A stretch of 53,139 nt of DNA, taken from NCBI GenBank assembly GCA_018266475.1, contig JAFEAI010000096.1:1-53139 (forward strand), given 5' to 3'. Numbering within the stretch: the stretch's first letter is position 1; the number at the start of each line of letters is the position of its first letter. A model generated the notes under the pieces. The model was not told where the DNA came from. It ran no database searches and saw only the letters and a list, made by a program, of their open reading frames with translations. Both the position numbers and the translations under genes were made by a program. The stretch comes from Bacteroidota bacterium (GTDB taxonomy: Bacteria > Bacteroidota > Bacteroidia > Flavobacteriales_F > PHOS-HE28). This document shows positions 26,536 through 35,582 of this stretch, in pieces.

Positions 26536-26922
26536 ATGACGATGAAAACCGCACATCTCTCCTTCGCACTTACCCTGGGCGCCCTCATGCACTTCGCTCC
26601 ATCCCGCGCCAGCACTGACGCGCCCGCAACGGTCCCCTTCACCAACCATGCCCTGGAACGCGCCGTGATGCACCAGGTCAACCGCCACGTGATCTTTCCG
26701 CTGCAGGCTGCGGAAGGCGACATGTACGGCGTGGTGGACGTGTCCTTTGCCGTGGACGTGCAGGGCCGCCTGGTGGTGAAGGAGGCCCGCTCCGAAAACC
26801 AGGCGCTGCGCGACTATGTGGTCCGCAAATTGGGCAAGGTGCAGGTGGGCGCAAACCCCTCCGGCCTGTGGAGCACCACGCACCTGCGCTTCATCTTCAA
26901 GCCTGAGCGAAAGGACCTGTAA
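26536..26922 (+). CDS. Small secreted protein, TonB-C-like (128 aa)
   Basis: The start at MTMKTAHLSFALTLGALM gives a signal peptide; an ATG 33 nt upstream would precede the predicted transcription start. The mature protein has the plan of a TonB C-terminal-like beta-alpha-beta unit: NRHVIFPLQAAEGDMYGVVD, VSFAVDVQGRLVVKEARSE, then a LRDYVVRKLGKVQV helix and a final strand THLRFIFKP. Such proteins in Bacteroidota are periplasmic with no defined activity. The ECF promoter in front places it in the sigma factor's likely regulon. Confidence 0.65.
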   Translation: MTMKTAHLSFALTLGALMHFAPSRASTDAPATVPFTNHALERAVMHQVNRHVIFPLQAAEGDMYGVVDVSFAVDVQGRLVVKEARSENQALRDYVVRKLGKVQVGANPSGLWSTTHLRFIFKPERKDL

Positions 26923-26943
26923 CTATTCCCCACCGGGGCCGTC
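26918..26943 (+). promoter_or_regulatory. ECF-type promoter TGTAAC-N16-CGTC
   Basis: Same hexamer, spacing and -10 as the promoter of the sigma gene. The TGTAAC overlaps the stop codon of the preceding gene. A start site near 26950 would exclude the ATG at 26946 and favour the one at 26967. Confidence 0.6.
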
Positions 26944-26966
26944 CCATGTTCAAATATCACCGCGCC

Positions 26967-27956
26967 ATGCGAATGCTTGCCTTCACCCCCTTGCTGCTTC
27001 TGCCCTGCCTTGCATCCGCCCAGCGGGACAGCACGGCCGCGGACAGCGCAAAGGTCCGCCCGAAACAGCACGCCATAGTGGTAAGCGCCGGAAACGGCGG
27101 GCTGCGGATGGACGTGGAACGCACGGACACACTGAAGGTACACCAGGGCGACACGGTGCGCATCAACACGCGGCGCAAGACCATCCGCATCATCACCACG
27201 CTGCGCAACGGCGCGGACAGCGTGGAATCCTTCCCCGACCGCTTGGCCAGCTTGAAGCGCCAGCGGCGCAACCTGTTCACTTACTGGGCCGGCCTGGAGC
27301 TGGGGGTAAACACCTTCATCGCACCCGACGGCCGCATCGGCGACGGGCCGCAAAGCGGGCCCCTGCAGCTGAACAACTCCAAGAGCCGCTTCCTTGCCAT
27401 CAACTTCATGGAGCGGAAAGTGGAGTTCGGCACCCACCACATCGGCCTGCTCACCGGGCTGGGCATCGAATTCCTGAACTACAAGCTGAGCGAGAACGCA
27501 ACGCTCGCCTACAACAGCGACAGCACCTACGCGGTGCCCATGGACCTGCCCGTGCTGAGCAAGAACAAGCTGCGGCAGATCGGGCTGCGGGTGCCGCTGA
27601 TGCTGGAGTTCAACACGGCGCGCGCCAAGCTGCCGGCGGATGCGCAGGAACTGCACGCCAAACCCGATTGGTCGTTCAGCCGCAAGAACAACTTCCATTT
27701 GGCGGCCGGGGTGGTGGGCAGCTGGTACTTCGACACCATGTACAAGCAGAAGTGGACTGCGGGCGGCCATGCCGAAAAGCAGCGAGACAAAGGCGGCTAC
27801 AACCTGCTGCCCTACCGGTTGGCGGCCCGCGCCCAGCTTGGCTTCGGCAGCGTGAACCTCTTTGCCGAATATGCGCTCACGCCCATGTTCGAGGAAGGGA
27901 CGGCACCGGACCTGCGGGCCTTGAACGTGGGCCTAACGCTGGTGGGCTTCAATTGA
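26967..27956 (+). CDS. Outer-membrane beta-barrel protein (329 aa)
   Basis: Using the ATG of MRMLAFTPLLLLPCLASAQ leaves a compact signal peptide and agrees with the ECF promoter position; an ATG seven codons upstream is possible. After a charged N-terminal stretch, the mature part shows alternating amphipathic strands: TYWAGLELGVNTF, IGLLTGLGIEFLNYKL, IGLRVPLMLEF, FHLAAGVVGSWYF, ARAQLGFGSVNLFAEYALTP and the final LRALNVGLTLVGFN ending in an aromatic-Asn. It resembles PorT/OmpA-like barrels of Bacteroidota. It probably contributes to an envelope-stress output of the neighbouring ECF factor. Confidence 0.7.
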   Translation: MRMLAFTPLLLLPCLASAQRDSTAADSAKVRPKQHAIVVSAGNGGLRMDVERTDTLKVHQGDTVRINTRRKTIRIITTLRNGADSVESFPDRLASLKRQRRNLFTYWAGLELGVNTFIAPDGRIGDGPQSGPLQLNNSKSRFLAINFMERKVEFGTHHIGLLTGLGIEFLNYKLSENATLAYNSDSTYAVPMDLPVLSKNKLRQIGLRVPLMLEFNTARAKLPADAQELHAKPDWSFSRKNNFHLAAGVVGSWYFDTMYKQKWTAGGHAEKQRDKGGYNLLPYRLAARAQLGFGSVNLFAEYALTPMFEEGTAPDLRALNVGLTLVGFN

Positions 27957-28001
27957 AGGGCCGGGTTTGCGACGAGGGGAAAGTCCGCAAAAGCCCGGAA
28001 C

Positions 28002-28030
28002 AGGGCCGCCGCGCTTGCGGCGGCCCTTTG
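28002..28030 (+). terminator. Hairpin terminator before the YebC-type gene
   Basis: The 11-bp perfect stem AGGGCCGCCGC pairs with GCGGCGGCCCT around a GCTT loop, followed by only TT. The stem is strong and the T tract short. Confidence 0.6.
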
Positions 28031-28038
28031 TACTTTCG
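28031..28038 (+). promoter_or_regulatory. -7 box TACTTTCG
   Basis: TAnnTTCG variant followed by CGGCCC, as before lepA, metG and dnaG. It lies 50 nt before the ATG. Confidence 0.45.
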
Positions 28039-28088
28039 CGGCCCGCCGCGCCGGTGTTCGGCCCGGGTTCACCAGCACCACTTCAGCC

Positions 28089-28841
28089 ATGGGCCGCATT
28101 TTCGAGAAACGCAAGCACAAGATCTTCGCCCGCAACGCCAAGCTCAGCAAGCTCTTCACCCGCATCGGCAAGGAGATCTCCATGGCCGTGAAGGCCGGCG
28201 GGCCCAGCCCCGAGGCCAACCATCGGCTGAAGGTGGCCATCCAGAACGCCAAGGGCATGAACATGCCCAAGGACAACATCGACCGGGCCATCAAGAAGGC
28301 GGCCGGCGGCACCGAGGACAACTACACGGAGATGACCTACGAAGGCTACGCCCCGGGCGGCGTGGCCATCTTCGTGGACACCGCCACCAACAACCCCACC
28401 CGCACCGTAAGCAACGTGCGCAGCTTCTTCAACAAGTGCGAGGGCAACCTGGGCAACTCCGGATCGCTCTCCCACGTGTTCGAGCGCAAGGCGGAATTCA
28501 CCGTGGAGCAAAAAGCCCTCAAGGGCATGGACCCCGACGAATTTGAGATGGCCATCATTGACGGCGGCGCCGACGACCTGGTGCATGACGAGGACGGCTT
28601 CATCATCCTGGCCCCGTTCACCGAGTTCGGCAATATCCAGCACAAGCTGGACGAACTGGGCATCGAGGCCAAGAGCGCCGAGCTGAAGCGCTTCCCGCTG
28701 AGCACCATCCCGGCGGACCTGGCCACGGCGCGCAATGTGATGAAGCTGATCGACATGCTGGACGACGACGACGACGTGAACGCCGTGTACCACAACATGG
28801 AGCTGAGCGAGGAAGTGGAAGCCGCGCTGGCGGAGGGCTGA
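28089..28841 (+). CDS. yebC: YebC/PmpR-family protein
   Basis: A 250-residue three-domain protein. It starts MGRIFEKRKHKIFARNAKLS, the Bacteroidota form of the YebC opening. It continues with KEISMAVKAGG, the conserved NMPKDNIDRAIKKA and GGVAIFVDTATNNPTRTVS, and a C-terminal ferredoxin-like domain. YebC proteins act as transcriptional regulators and/or as ribosome-associated factors that relieve polyproline stalling. The run EFDD-like acidic tail (LDDDDDVNAVYHNM) is typical. Start codon unambiguous. Confidence 0.92.
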   Translation: MGRIFEKRKHKIFARNAKLSKLFTRIGKEISMAVKAGGPSPEANHRLKVAIQNAKGMNMPKDNIDRAIKKAAGGTEDNYTEMTYEGYAPGGVAIFVDTATNNPTRTVSNVRSFFNKCEGNLGNSGSLSHVFERKAEFTVEQKALKGMDPDEFEMAIIDGGADDLVHDEDGFIILAPFTEFGNIQHKLDELGIEAKSAELKRFPLSTIPADLATARNVMKLIDMLDDDDDVNAVYHNMELSEEVEAALAEG

Positions 28842-28861
28842 TTCCGCATGGTGCTGCGTCC

Positions 28862-29364
28862 TTACTCCACCTTCAGGTCGTCCATCGCCTTCAGCACGAT
28901 CTCGGGTTTACCCTTGTAGGCCTTCACCAGCCCGGACACCTGTACTTTCTTCCCTGTGAGGCGCTTCACCAAGCCCTGCACATCATCACCGGCCACATCC
29001 GGGAAGATCACCACGGAAAATACCTGGTTGGGGTAAGTGCCCCCGAAATTCACGTGTACCGGCCCACCGCTCTTGGCGGAAACATGTACTACCAATGTGA
29101 CATTCAGATCAGTCCATAGGACGATCTGAATGTCTACAGTGGTATATGCCGTGTGTACAAACAAATGGTTGGATGAGGCGAAGCCGAAATCGGACCATAT
29201 TGTTTGTCACAACGGTAAACTTCATCGGGCGTACCGCAGAACACCACTGCGGCACCCACCTGCCCCGCCACGGTTTCAATGGTGGCCGTGCATGATTGCG
29301 CCCGCATGGCCGGGCAGAGGCCGAGCAGAAAAACACTGAAGGCGACAGCATGGAGGCGCGGCAT
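28862..29364 (-). pseudogene. Secreted OB-fold gene interrupted by a mobile repeat
   Basis: The upstream part encodes a signal peptide (MPRLHAVAFSVFLLGLCPAM) and CTATIETVAGQVGAAVVFCG, ending at PDEV. The downstream part resumes at VHVSAKSGG and runs through NFGGTYPNQVFSVVIF and GKKVQVSGLVKAYKGKPEIV to the stop. Removing 131 bp (29090-29220) fuses the two exactly in frame (GAA-GTA-CAT, E-V-H) to give a 123-residue protein, and 372 nt is divisible by three. The blocks fit small secreted OB-fold (tRNA_anti-like) domains as found near nucleases. With the insert, the first frame stops within the element, so the gene is broken. Confidence 0.8.
29090..29217 (-). mobile_element. 128-bp hairpin-bearing mobile repeat, copy A
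   Basis: Begins TACC and ends GGTA, flanked by AC on both sides (possible 2-bp target duplication). In the other orientation it aligns with 41078-41207, with about 100 of 127 positions identical by hand alignment. It contains a 12-bp perfect inverted repeat (GACATTCAGATC / GATCTGAATGTC) with an inner GTCC/GGAC stem. It encodes no transposase, so it would be moved in trans. It splits the OB-fold gene. Confidence 0.8.
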
Positions 29365-29574
29365 GAGGCGTTGGATAGGCCGCAATAATACAGTGGCATG
29401 AACGGGGAAGGCAATCCCGTGGGCGGCGCACAACCTTGCCGGGCGTGATCCACTGCCTGATGAGCGGAACCGAAAAATACCCGGAAGCGGGTATGGTGGA
29501 AAACGCCGGCATCCCCGACCTTCACCGGCCATAAGAAGCCCCATCTGCAACCTTACCTCTGAACCTGAAAACCG

Positions 29575-30486
29575 ATGAACCACCATTCGTTGTTCCCCAA
29601 GAACCCGTTCCTGCTCCTGTTGCCTGTTGCGTGTACCGCCATGTTTGCGGCATGCGCCGGAAGCGGGAGCGCAGGGGCTGAAACTACCAATGCGGCAGCG
29701 CGCACATCTGAGGCTGAAACTCCTGCGGCCCCGCCGGAGGCATTGGCCGATAGCAATTGCATCAGCTGTGAAAACCGTCAATCCATCTACACGAAGACTG
29801 AACTGGAAAGCGCCCAAAGGAAGTTCAAGCAAATGTTCGTCGTTGGCGATGCGCATGCCCCCATTAGGGATACCGTGCAACGGATCCCGTGGAAAGAAAT
29901 CAGGACCAAGGGCAAGGGGGCCCTGCCCGCCGGGAAGGGCGTGGCGGGCTTTTACATCTCATACGGGTTGAGCGGAAATGCCTTCCATCCGATCTTCCGA
30001 TTTATGTACCACGCCTACGAAGGCGCGAACCTATCCCTTGCCCCAAAGGCATTTTCCCTTGAAAATGGTACGCTTCTGGAGGAAAAGGACCCAGGCATCT
30101 ACGAGCAGGCCTATCGAAAGAACATCCGCATCGATCGGCTGGGGGACGGGAAGTTCAGTTCCTTGGTCCCTGATGACACCCTCGACGAGAAAGACCATCC
30201 GGACCCCTATGCCACCTGGTTTCCCTATTCGGACAAGCTGAACAATTTGATGGAACAGAACACAGCCCACGACACCATGCTTGTTGTAAGCTGCATCAGC
30301 GACAAATACCGGTATGGTGCCATCTTGGCCTTGGCCGATGTTCCGGAATATAGGCACCTGATGACCTTGCACGTTGGCGATGGCAATACGGACCTGTTGT
30401 CGTCCGCCCCGCCCGTATCCGGACGTCCATACCATGAGCATGCCATGGACCTCGGCAGCATGTGCCCTCCGAAGTACCCTCATTAG
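29575..30486 (+). CDS. Lipoprotein of unknown function (303 aa)
   Basis: A lipobox MFAAC puts the lipidated Cys at residue 27 of MNHHSLFPKNPFLLLLPVAC..., followed by a Ser/Ala/Glu-rich linker. A CxxC pair (NCISCEN, 62-65) precedes the folded part, which includes GKGVAGFYISYGLSGNAFHP, ENGTLLEEKDPGIYEQ and a final CPPKYPH. I do not recognise the family. Base composition is slightly lower in GC than the kinase genes downstream. It is 30 bp upstream of a membrane protein on the same strand and may be co-transcribed. Confidence 0.75.
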   Translation: MNHHSLFPKNPFLLLLPVACTAMFAACAGSGSAGAETTNAAARTSEAETPAAPPEALADSNCISCENRQSIYTKTELESAQRKFKQMFVVGDAHAPIRDTVQRIPWKEIRTKGKGALPAGKGVAGFYISYGLSGNAFHPIFRFMYHAYEGANLSLAPKAFSLENGTLLEEKDPGIYEQAYRKNIRIDRLGDGKFSSLVPDDTLDEKDHPDPYATWFPYSDKLNNLMEQNTAHDTMLVVSCISDKYRYGAILALADVPEYRHLMTLHVGDGNTDLLSSAPPVSGRPYHEHAMDLGSMCPPKYPH

Positions 30487-30516
30487 GGAACTTTTGGATA
30501 CTTGTCCAACCGCCAC

Positions 30517-31167
30517 ATGCCGTTCTACCTCCTCGTGGTGCTCATGCTCGCGGCCATGTTGGCGGCATGGCTGGCGTGCTGGCGCATACCACGCTCTGCA
30601 TGGCAGCTCCGCAACATTTTGCTCGCTTCGATCTCCTTGGCCATCGCCACGGAGGCGGCCGCGTTGGTCGGCATGTTCTATTTCATGGCAAACAGCATCG
30701 TGTACAATTGCTGCACACCGTTGGAGTTTTTTCTTCTATTGTGGCTCATTCATCGGTTCCGGCCCCATTGGGGCATGGCCCTTGGTGTTGCGGCCGTGAT
30801 CGGCTGCATAGCCATGGTGGTGGACGGCTTCTTCCAAAATCCCATGGATTTTGTGCTGGTGGAAGGCGTGCTGGTGATCTCCGCACTGCTGTCCATCATA
30901 CTGCTTGCGGCCTTGTGGAGCGTGGCTACCCGAAGCGACATTCCCTTGTACCGCGTTCCTGAGTTCTGGCTGTTCATGGGCATGCTGTTGTATTTTGGGG
31001 GCATGGTTCCGTACATCGGCATGGTCCGCTACCTGTTCCAGCGGAATCCGGTATTGGCGGAGCGGTTTTCAGTGCTGATGCCGCTGTTGTGCATCGGCCG
31101 GTACGCCCTTACCGGTGCCGCGTGCATCATGCAGTACAAACGCCCGCGGGGGCTGCAGCATGGATGA
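30517..31167 (+). CDS. Polytopic membrane protein (216 aa)
   Basis: The ATG of MPFYLLVVLMLAAMLAAWL is taken rather than an upstream TTG. About six or seven hydrophobic segments span the whole length, e.g. ILLASISLAIATEAAALVG, FFLLLWLIHRF and LLSIILLAALW. No catalytic motif was recognised. It overlaps the following histidine kinase by 8 bp, which suggests a membrane sensor or partner for that kinase. A few positions (YNCCTPLEFFLL) look conserved-like, but I cannot assign a family. Confidence 0.75.
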   Translation: MPFYLLVVLMLAAMLAAWLACWRIPRSAWQLRNILLASISLAIATEAAALVGMFYFMANSIVYNCCTPLEFFLLLWLIHRFRPHWGMALGVAAVIGCIAMVVDGFFQNPMDFVLVEGVLVISALLSIILLAALWSVATRSDIPLYRVPEFWLFMGMLLYFGGMVPYIGMVRYLFQRNPVLAERFSVLMPLLCIGRYALTGAACIMQYKRPRGLQHG

Positions 31168-32035
31168 CCAGGGCTTCATCTTCGTGGTGGTGGTGGGCAC
31201 GGCATTCGTGTTGTTGCTGGTGGGCCTGGTGGGCGTATTGATGGTGGTGAACACGGGCCGCAGGCACCAGCACCGCGCGAAAATGGCGGAAATGCAGCTC
31301 AGGCACGCGCGTGACCTGATGGAAGCCGAACGGGAGGCCGTGCGTGAAACGCTGCACGATGTGGGCAAGGAGCTCCATGACAACGTTTCCCAGCTGCTGA
31401 TGGTGATCCACATCGGGTTGAACTGGAGCAGGCAGGGGGAAGCACCGGACCCGCGCCTGGACCCGGCCCGGGAGGCCTTGGCGGAATGCATCAACGAAGT
31501 ACGCAGCCTAGGCCATGCACTTAACCTGGACCTCTGGAAGGTGAACACGCTGCAGGATGCCATTGCCCGCATGGCGGACCGGATCAACCGGTCGGGGAAA
31601 TGGGCCGTAACGGTGGAGGCCGGCCCGCGCCCGCTGATCCTGCCGCCCGATACCAGCGCGATCCTGTTCCGCGTGTGCCAGGAAGTGATGACCAATGCGA
31701 TGAAGCACAGCGGGGCGCGGAAGATCACCATCACCCTGAACGCCAGCCCGCCTGTGATCACCATCGCCGATGACGGCCAGGGGTTCGCCGTGGGCGAGGT
31801 GACGGCGCAGGCCGGGCTTCGCAACATCGTGGAGCGCACGGCGCTGGTCGGCTTCAAGGCTCGGTGTACCACTGCGCCCGGCCAGGGATGCACCTGGGTG
31901 CTTGCCGGTGCGCAAGAGGAGGATGAAGCGGAGGAGCCGCCCCTTCCCCTCCTTACGCGGCCCGCAGATCATGGGGCTGCCGCCCCCCATGGCTTCGGCG
32001 TATCCGGTCAACCGGCCCGGAACCGGATGTGGTAG
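31160..32035 (+). CDS. Sensor histidine kinase, HisKA_3/NarX type (291 aa)
   Basis: Starts at MDDQGFIFVVVVGTAFVLLL, which gives one N-terminal membrane segment. A coiled coil follows, then the dimerisation/phosphoacceptor helix with ELHDNVSQLLMVIHIGL, and an ATPase domain with NAMKHSGA (N box), IADDGQGF (G1) and GLRNIVERTALVG (G2). It has no large sensory domain of its own; the overlapping upstream membrane protein may supply sensing. No response regulator is adjacent. Its 3' end overlaps that of the NIT-type kinase on the other strand by 28 bp. Confidence 0.88.
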   Translation: MDDQGFIFVVVVGTAFVLLLVGLVGVLMVVNTGRRHQHRAKMAEMQLRHARDLMEAEREAVRETLHDVGKELHDNVSQLLMVIHIGLNWSRQGEAPDPRLDPAREALAECINEVRSLGHALNLDLWKVNTLQDAIARMADRINRSGKWAVTVEAGPRPLILPPDTSAILFRVCQEVMTNAMKHSGARKITITLNASPPVITIADDGQGFAVGEVTAQAGLRNIVERTALVGFKARCTTAPGQGCTWVLAGAQEEDEAEEPPLPLLTRPADHGAAAPHGFGVSGQPARNRMW

Positions 32036-33921
32036 CGCGTGCCCTCGCTGTCCGATTCCATGCGCAAGGTGCCGTTGAGCTGCTCCACGAGGCTGTCGAT
32101 AAGGCTGCGCCCCAGCGTATCGGATGGTTTACCGCGCTTCTCCTCGGGCATGCCCTTGCCATTGTCCCCGTAGTTCAGGTCGAACACATCGGCTTCGGCG
32201 CGGTGGATCCGCAGGTTGACAAAGCCCTCCTGCCCGGGCGAGAAGGCATGCTTGAAGGAATTGGTGATGAGCTCGTTGAGGATCAACCCCAGCGGCACCA
32301 TGGTGTCCATGTCCAGCACCAGGTCCGGATCGATGGCCGTGCGGTAGCGGATCTTCTCCTGCACCTTGTTCAGCTGCACCAGCTCGGCGAAGAGGTCGCG
32401 GATGTACTGCGCCAGGTTCAGCTGCGCCAGGTCATCGCCCTTGTACAGTTTCTCATGGAGCAGCGCCATGGAGGCCACGCGGCTCTGGCTTTGCGCGAAC
32501 ACCTGCTGCATGCGTTCATCGGCAAGGGTTCCGGACTGCAGGCGCAGCATGCTGGACACCAGCTGCAGGTTGTTCTTCACGCGGTGGTGGATCTCGCGGA
32601 TCAGTGTTTGGATCCGAGCATTGGCCTGCTCCAGTTTTTCCTTCTCGCCCAGCAGCGCCCGGTTGTTTTCCCGATCACGTTCGCGGGCCGCCTTCAGGTT
32701 GTCGCGCATGCGGGCCAGGGAATGGCCCAGGGCATCCTGCTCGCCCCGCACCACCACGGGCGTTTCATAGTTTCCCTGGCCGATGGCATCGGCACTGGCG
32801 GAAAGCGAGCGGATAGCCTCGATCATGGCATTGAAAGACCCGGCCATCTGCCCCAGTTCATCCTTTGTCTTCACGGGCACGCGCGCACGCACATCCCCCT
32901 TGGCCAAAGTGGCTGCGGCCTGCGTAACCTCCGAGATGGTGCTTCGCAATGCGTTCATGATCATCATGGCCATGACGATCACCGTGCCCACCACCAGCAT
33001 GAGCGCCACCAGCACCAGCACCAGGCGCCGTTGCGCCGCATTGGAGGCCTCGTTGCTGGCCTCCATGATGGAAGCAATGGAAGCTTCCTCCACGGTGCGC
33101 AGGCGCGCGGCGACCTTGCCGCTCATCTCCCACCATTGGGCCGCGTCCGTATCCAACCCGGCCACGTTGCGCCGCGCCCGCACCACGGCCAGCACCGAAC
33201 GCAGGAAGTTCACGTCCGGCCCCTGGAAGGTGGCCCTGTAGTCGTCCAGCACGCCGGAAGCCGCATCCCGCTCGAACAGGGCCATGTTCGTCTCATACTG
33301 GGCCGTGCGTGCATTCAGCTCATCAAGTCCGGGGGCGTCCAGCCCATGCACCAGGCCGCGCACCATCAGCGTGCGGATGCCGCCCATGGCCTGCTTGGCA
33401 TGCAACAGGCTTTGGTGCGCGAACAGCTTGTTGTTCACCTCCTGGTTGCCGGCCTGCTTGGACACCTCGCCCAGGCCGCGCATCAGTTCATCGCCCAGGC
33501 CTTGGTAGGCCAGGTCGGCTTGCTGGGTGGTGATCTGGCCCGCGTCCACGCGCTTGCGCAGCATGGCCAGCGGGGCCAGCACTTCCGCCGGGCGAAGCAA
33601 GGGAAGCAGGTTGTTCGCGGCATTGTCCAACCGCGCTGCGCGGGCATCGCCCTGGGTGCGCGCCAGCTCCAGCAGCCGCTTGTTGGGCACCACCCGCTCC
33701 AGGAGGGCCACCGTCAAGGCATCCTCCTGCTGCAGCGCGTCCATCACATCCCCGATCAGTTGGATGTTCCCCGCCTGCCGGGACACATAGCCCAGCACGC
33801 GGCTGCGCTTCAGGCTGCTGTCCACCTGCTTGCCGATCAGCAGCACCAGCCCGAGCACGGGAATGCCCAGGGTGACCATGAACTTGGTCCGGATGGGGAG
33901 GTCGGCAAAGCGCCAGCTCAT
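32008..33921 (-). CDS. NIT-domain sensor histidine kinase (637 aa)
   Basis: The start is set at [14 protein letters not shown]; the longer frame extends through the promoter. TM1 (about 13-33, [16 protein letters not shown]) and TM2 (about 305-327) flank a large helical periplasmic region resembling the nitrate/nitrite-sensing NIT domain ([16 protein letters not shown], then [16 protein letters not shown]). A HAMP linker follows ([20 protein letters not shown]), then a HisKA_2 phosphoacceptor [20 protein letters not shown] (about 441-460) and an ATPase domain ([20 protein letters not shown]). No regulator lies next to it. The TACATTCG box ends 6 nt before the ATG. Confidence 0.85.
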   Translation of the reverse strand: MSWRFADLPIRTKFMVTLGIPVLGLVLLIGKQVDSSLKRSRVLGYVSRQAGNIQLIGDVMDALQQEDALTVALLERVVPNKRLLELARTQGDARAARLDNAANNLLPLLRPAEVLAPLAMLRKRVDAGQITTQQADLAYQGLGDELMRGLGEVSKQAGNQEVNNKLFAHQSLLHAKQAMGGIRTLMVRGLVHGLDAPGLDELNARTAQYETNMALFERDAASGVLDDYRATFQGPDVNFLRSVLAVVRARRNVAGLDTDAAQWWEMSGKVAARLRTVEEASIASIMEASNEASNAAQRRLVLVLVALMLVVGTVIVMAMMIMNALRSTISEVTQAAATLAKGDVRARVPVKTKDELGQMAGSFNAMIEAIRSLSASADAIGQGNYETPVVVRGEQDALGHSLARMRDNLKAARERDRENNRALLGEKEKLEQANARIQTLIREIHHRVKNNLQLVSSMLRLQSGTLADERMQQVFAQSQSRVASMALLHEKLYKGDDLAQLNLAQYIRDLFAELVQLNKVQEKIRYRTAIDPDLVLDMDTMVPLGLILNELITNSFKHAFSPGQEGFVNLRIHRAEADVFDLNYGDNGKGMPEEKRGKPSDTLGRSLIDSLVEQLNGTLRMESDSEGTRYHIRFRAG

Positions 33922-33927
33922 GGCCAG

Positions 33928-33935
33928 CGAATGTA
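33928..33935 (-). promoter_or_regulatory. -7 box TACATTCG of the NIT kinase
   Basis: TAnnTTCG variant ending 6 nt before the ATG, predicting a leaderless or nearly leaderless mRNA. Divergent from the carboxylase promoter 25 bp away. Confidence 0.5.
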
Positions 33936-33960
33936 GGCCAAGCAAGCGTGCCCAGCATCC

Positions 33961-33968
33961 TACATTTG
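33961..33968 (+). promoter_or_regulatory. -7 box TACATTTG of the carboxylase gene
   Basis: Exact TAnnTTTG match 39 nt before the ATG. Confidence 0.6.
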
Positions 33969-34007
33969 GCCGCACCTGCCGGGCGGGCAGAAAAAGCCGC
34001 ATCACCC

Positions 34008-35555
34008 ATGGACATGAAAATGAAATTTGGCCAGCTGGACCGGAAAAACGCGGAAGCGCTGCTCGGCGGTGGCGAGGAACGCATCGCGGCCCAGCACGGC
34101 AAAGGCAAGCTCAGCGCCCGTGAGCGCATCCACCTCCTGCTGGACGAGGGTTCCTTCCAGGAAACCGGGCGGCTGGTGATGCACCGCAGCATAAACTTCG
34201 GCCTGGACAAACAGCACTTCCTGGGCGACGGCGTGGTCACCGGCCACGGCACCATCAACGGGCGCACCGTCTTCGTCTTCTCCCAGGACTTCACCGTGCT
34301 GGGGGGCTCCTTGGCCGAAGCCCATGCCGAAAAGATCTGCAAGGTGATGGACCTTGCCATGCGCACCGGCGCCCCGGTGATCGGCCTGAACGACAGCGGC
34401 GGGGCGCGCATCCAGGAGGGCGTGGTATCGCTGGGCGGCTACGCGGACATCTTCCACCGCAACGTGATGGCCAGCGGCATGGTGCCCCAGATCAGCGCCA
34501 TCATGGGGCCCTGCGCCGGCGGTGCGGTGTACAGCCCCTCGCTCACGGACTTCGTGCTGATGGTGGAGAACACCAGCTACATGTTCGTTACCGGCCCCAA
34601 CGTGGTGAAAACGGTAACGCACGAGGAAGTGACCGCCGAGGAACTTGGCGGAGCGGCCACCCACGCGTCCAAGAGCGGCGTGGCCCACTTCACCGCGGCC
34701 GATGAGCTGGACGCCATCGACCAGCTGCGCCGCCTGGTGGCCTACCTGCCCAACAACTGCGAGGAGCGCACCCCCGCGCTCCCCTACACCCCCGGCGATG
34801 AAACCAGGCCGGTGCTGGACACGCTGCTTCCGGAAAACCCCAACCAACCGTACGACATCCGCGACGTGCTCAACGCGGTGATCGACCCGGACAGCAGCAT
34901 GGAGGTGCATGCCGACTATGCCCGCAACATGGTGATCGGCTTTGCGCGGGTGGCCGGCGAAACCGTGGGCTGCGTGGCCAACCAGCCTGCGGTGCTGGCC
35001 GGGGTGCTGGACATTGACGCCAGCCTGAAGGCGGCCCGCTTCGTGCGCTTTTGCGATGCCTTCAACATTCCGTTGCTGGTGTTCGTGGACGTGCCCGGCT
35101 TCCTGCCCGGCACCGAGCAGGAATGGCGTGGCATCATCAACCACGGGGCCAAGCTGCTGTACGCCTTCAGCGAGGCCACCGTGCCCCGCATCAGCGTGAT
35201 CACCCGCAAGGCCTACGGCGGCGCCTACGACGTGATGAACAGCAAGCACATCGGCTGCGACATCAACTTCGCATGGCCAGCGGCCGAGATCGCCGTGATG
35301 GGCGCCAAGGGCGCCGCGGAGATCATCTTCCGCAACGAGATCAAGAACGCCAAGGACCCGGCGGCCAAGCTCGCCGAGAAGGAGGCCGAATACAAGGAGC
35401 GGTTCGCCAATCCGTACGAGGCGGCCGCCCGCGGCTACATCGACGAGGTGATCCACCCGCGCGAAACCCGGCGCAAGGTGATCGAGGCCCTGCGCATGCT
35501 GCGCAACAAGGCGGAGCGGCATCCGCGCAAGAAACACGGGAACATTCCGCTCTAG
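34008..35555 (+). CDS. Acyl-CoA carboxylase beta (carboxyltransferase) subunit
   Basis: A 515-residue carboxyltransferase of the propionyl-CoA carboxylase / methylmalonyl-CoA decarboxylase family, which transfers carboxyl from biotin to an acyl-CoA. Landmarks: [65 protein letters not shown] (oxyanion-forming Gly-Gly), [14 protein letters not shown] and [14 protein letters not shown]. The length and the methylmalonyl/propionyl-type motifs favour PccB, but no biotin carboxylase subunit is adjacent, so the substrate is inferred. The ATG of MDMKMKFGQ is used; one two codons later is also possible. Confidence 0.93.
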   Translation: MDMKMKFGQLDRKNAEALLGGGEERIAAQHGKGKLSARERIHLLLDEGSFQETGRLVMHRSINFGLDKQHFLGDGVVTGHGTINGRTVFVFSQDFTVLGGSLAEAHAEKICKVMDLAMRTGAPVIGLNDSGGARIQEGVVSLGGYADIFHRNVMASGMVPQISAIMGPCAGGAVYSPSLTDFVLMVENTSYMFVTGPNVVKTVTHEEVTAEELGGAATHASKSGVAHFTAADELDAIDQLRRLVAYLPNNCEERTPALPYTPGDETRPVLDTLLPENPNQPYDIRDVLNAVIDPDSSMEVHADYARNMVIGFARVAGETVGCVANQPAVLAGVLDIDASLKAARFVRFCDAFNIPLLVFVDVPGFLPGTEQEWRGIINHGAKLLYAFSEATVPRISVITRKAYGGAYDVMNSKHIGCDINFAWPAAEIAVMGAKGAAEIIFRNEIKNAKDPAAKLAEKEAEYKERFANPYEAAARGYIDEVIHPRETRRKVIEALRMLRNKAERHPRKKHGNIPL

Positions 35556-35582
35556 GCCCGCTGCACCGGCACAGGACACGCC

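Noticed and set aside
32029-33936. 635-codon open frame antisense to the NIT kinase
   Set aside because: His/Gln-rich shadow frame of a high-GC gene; no domain and no promoter, while the opposite strand encodes a full kinase.
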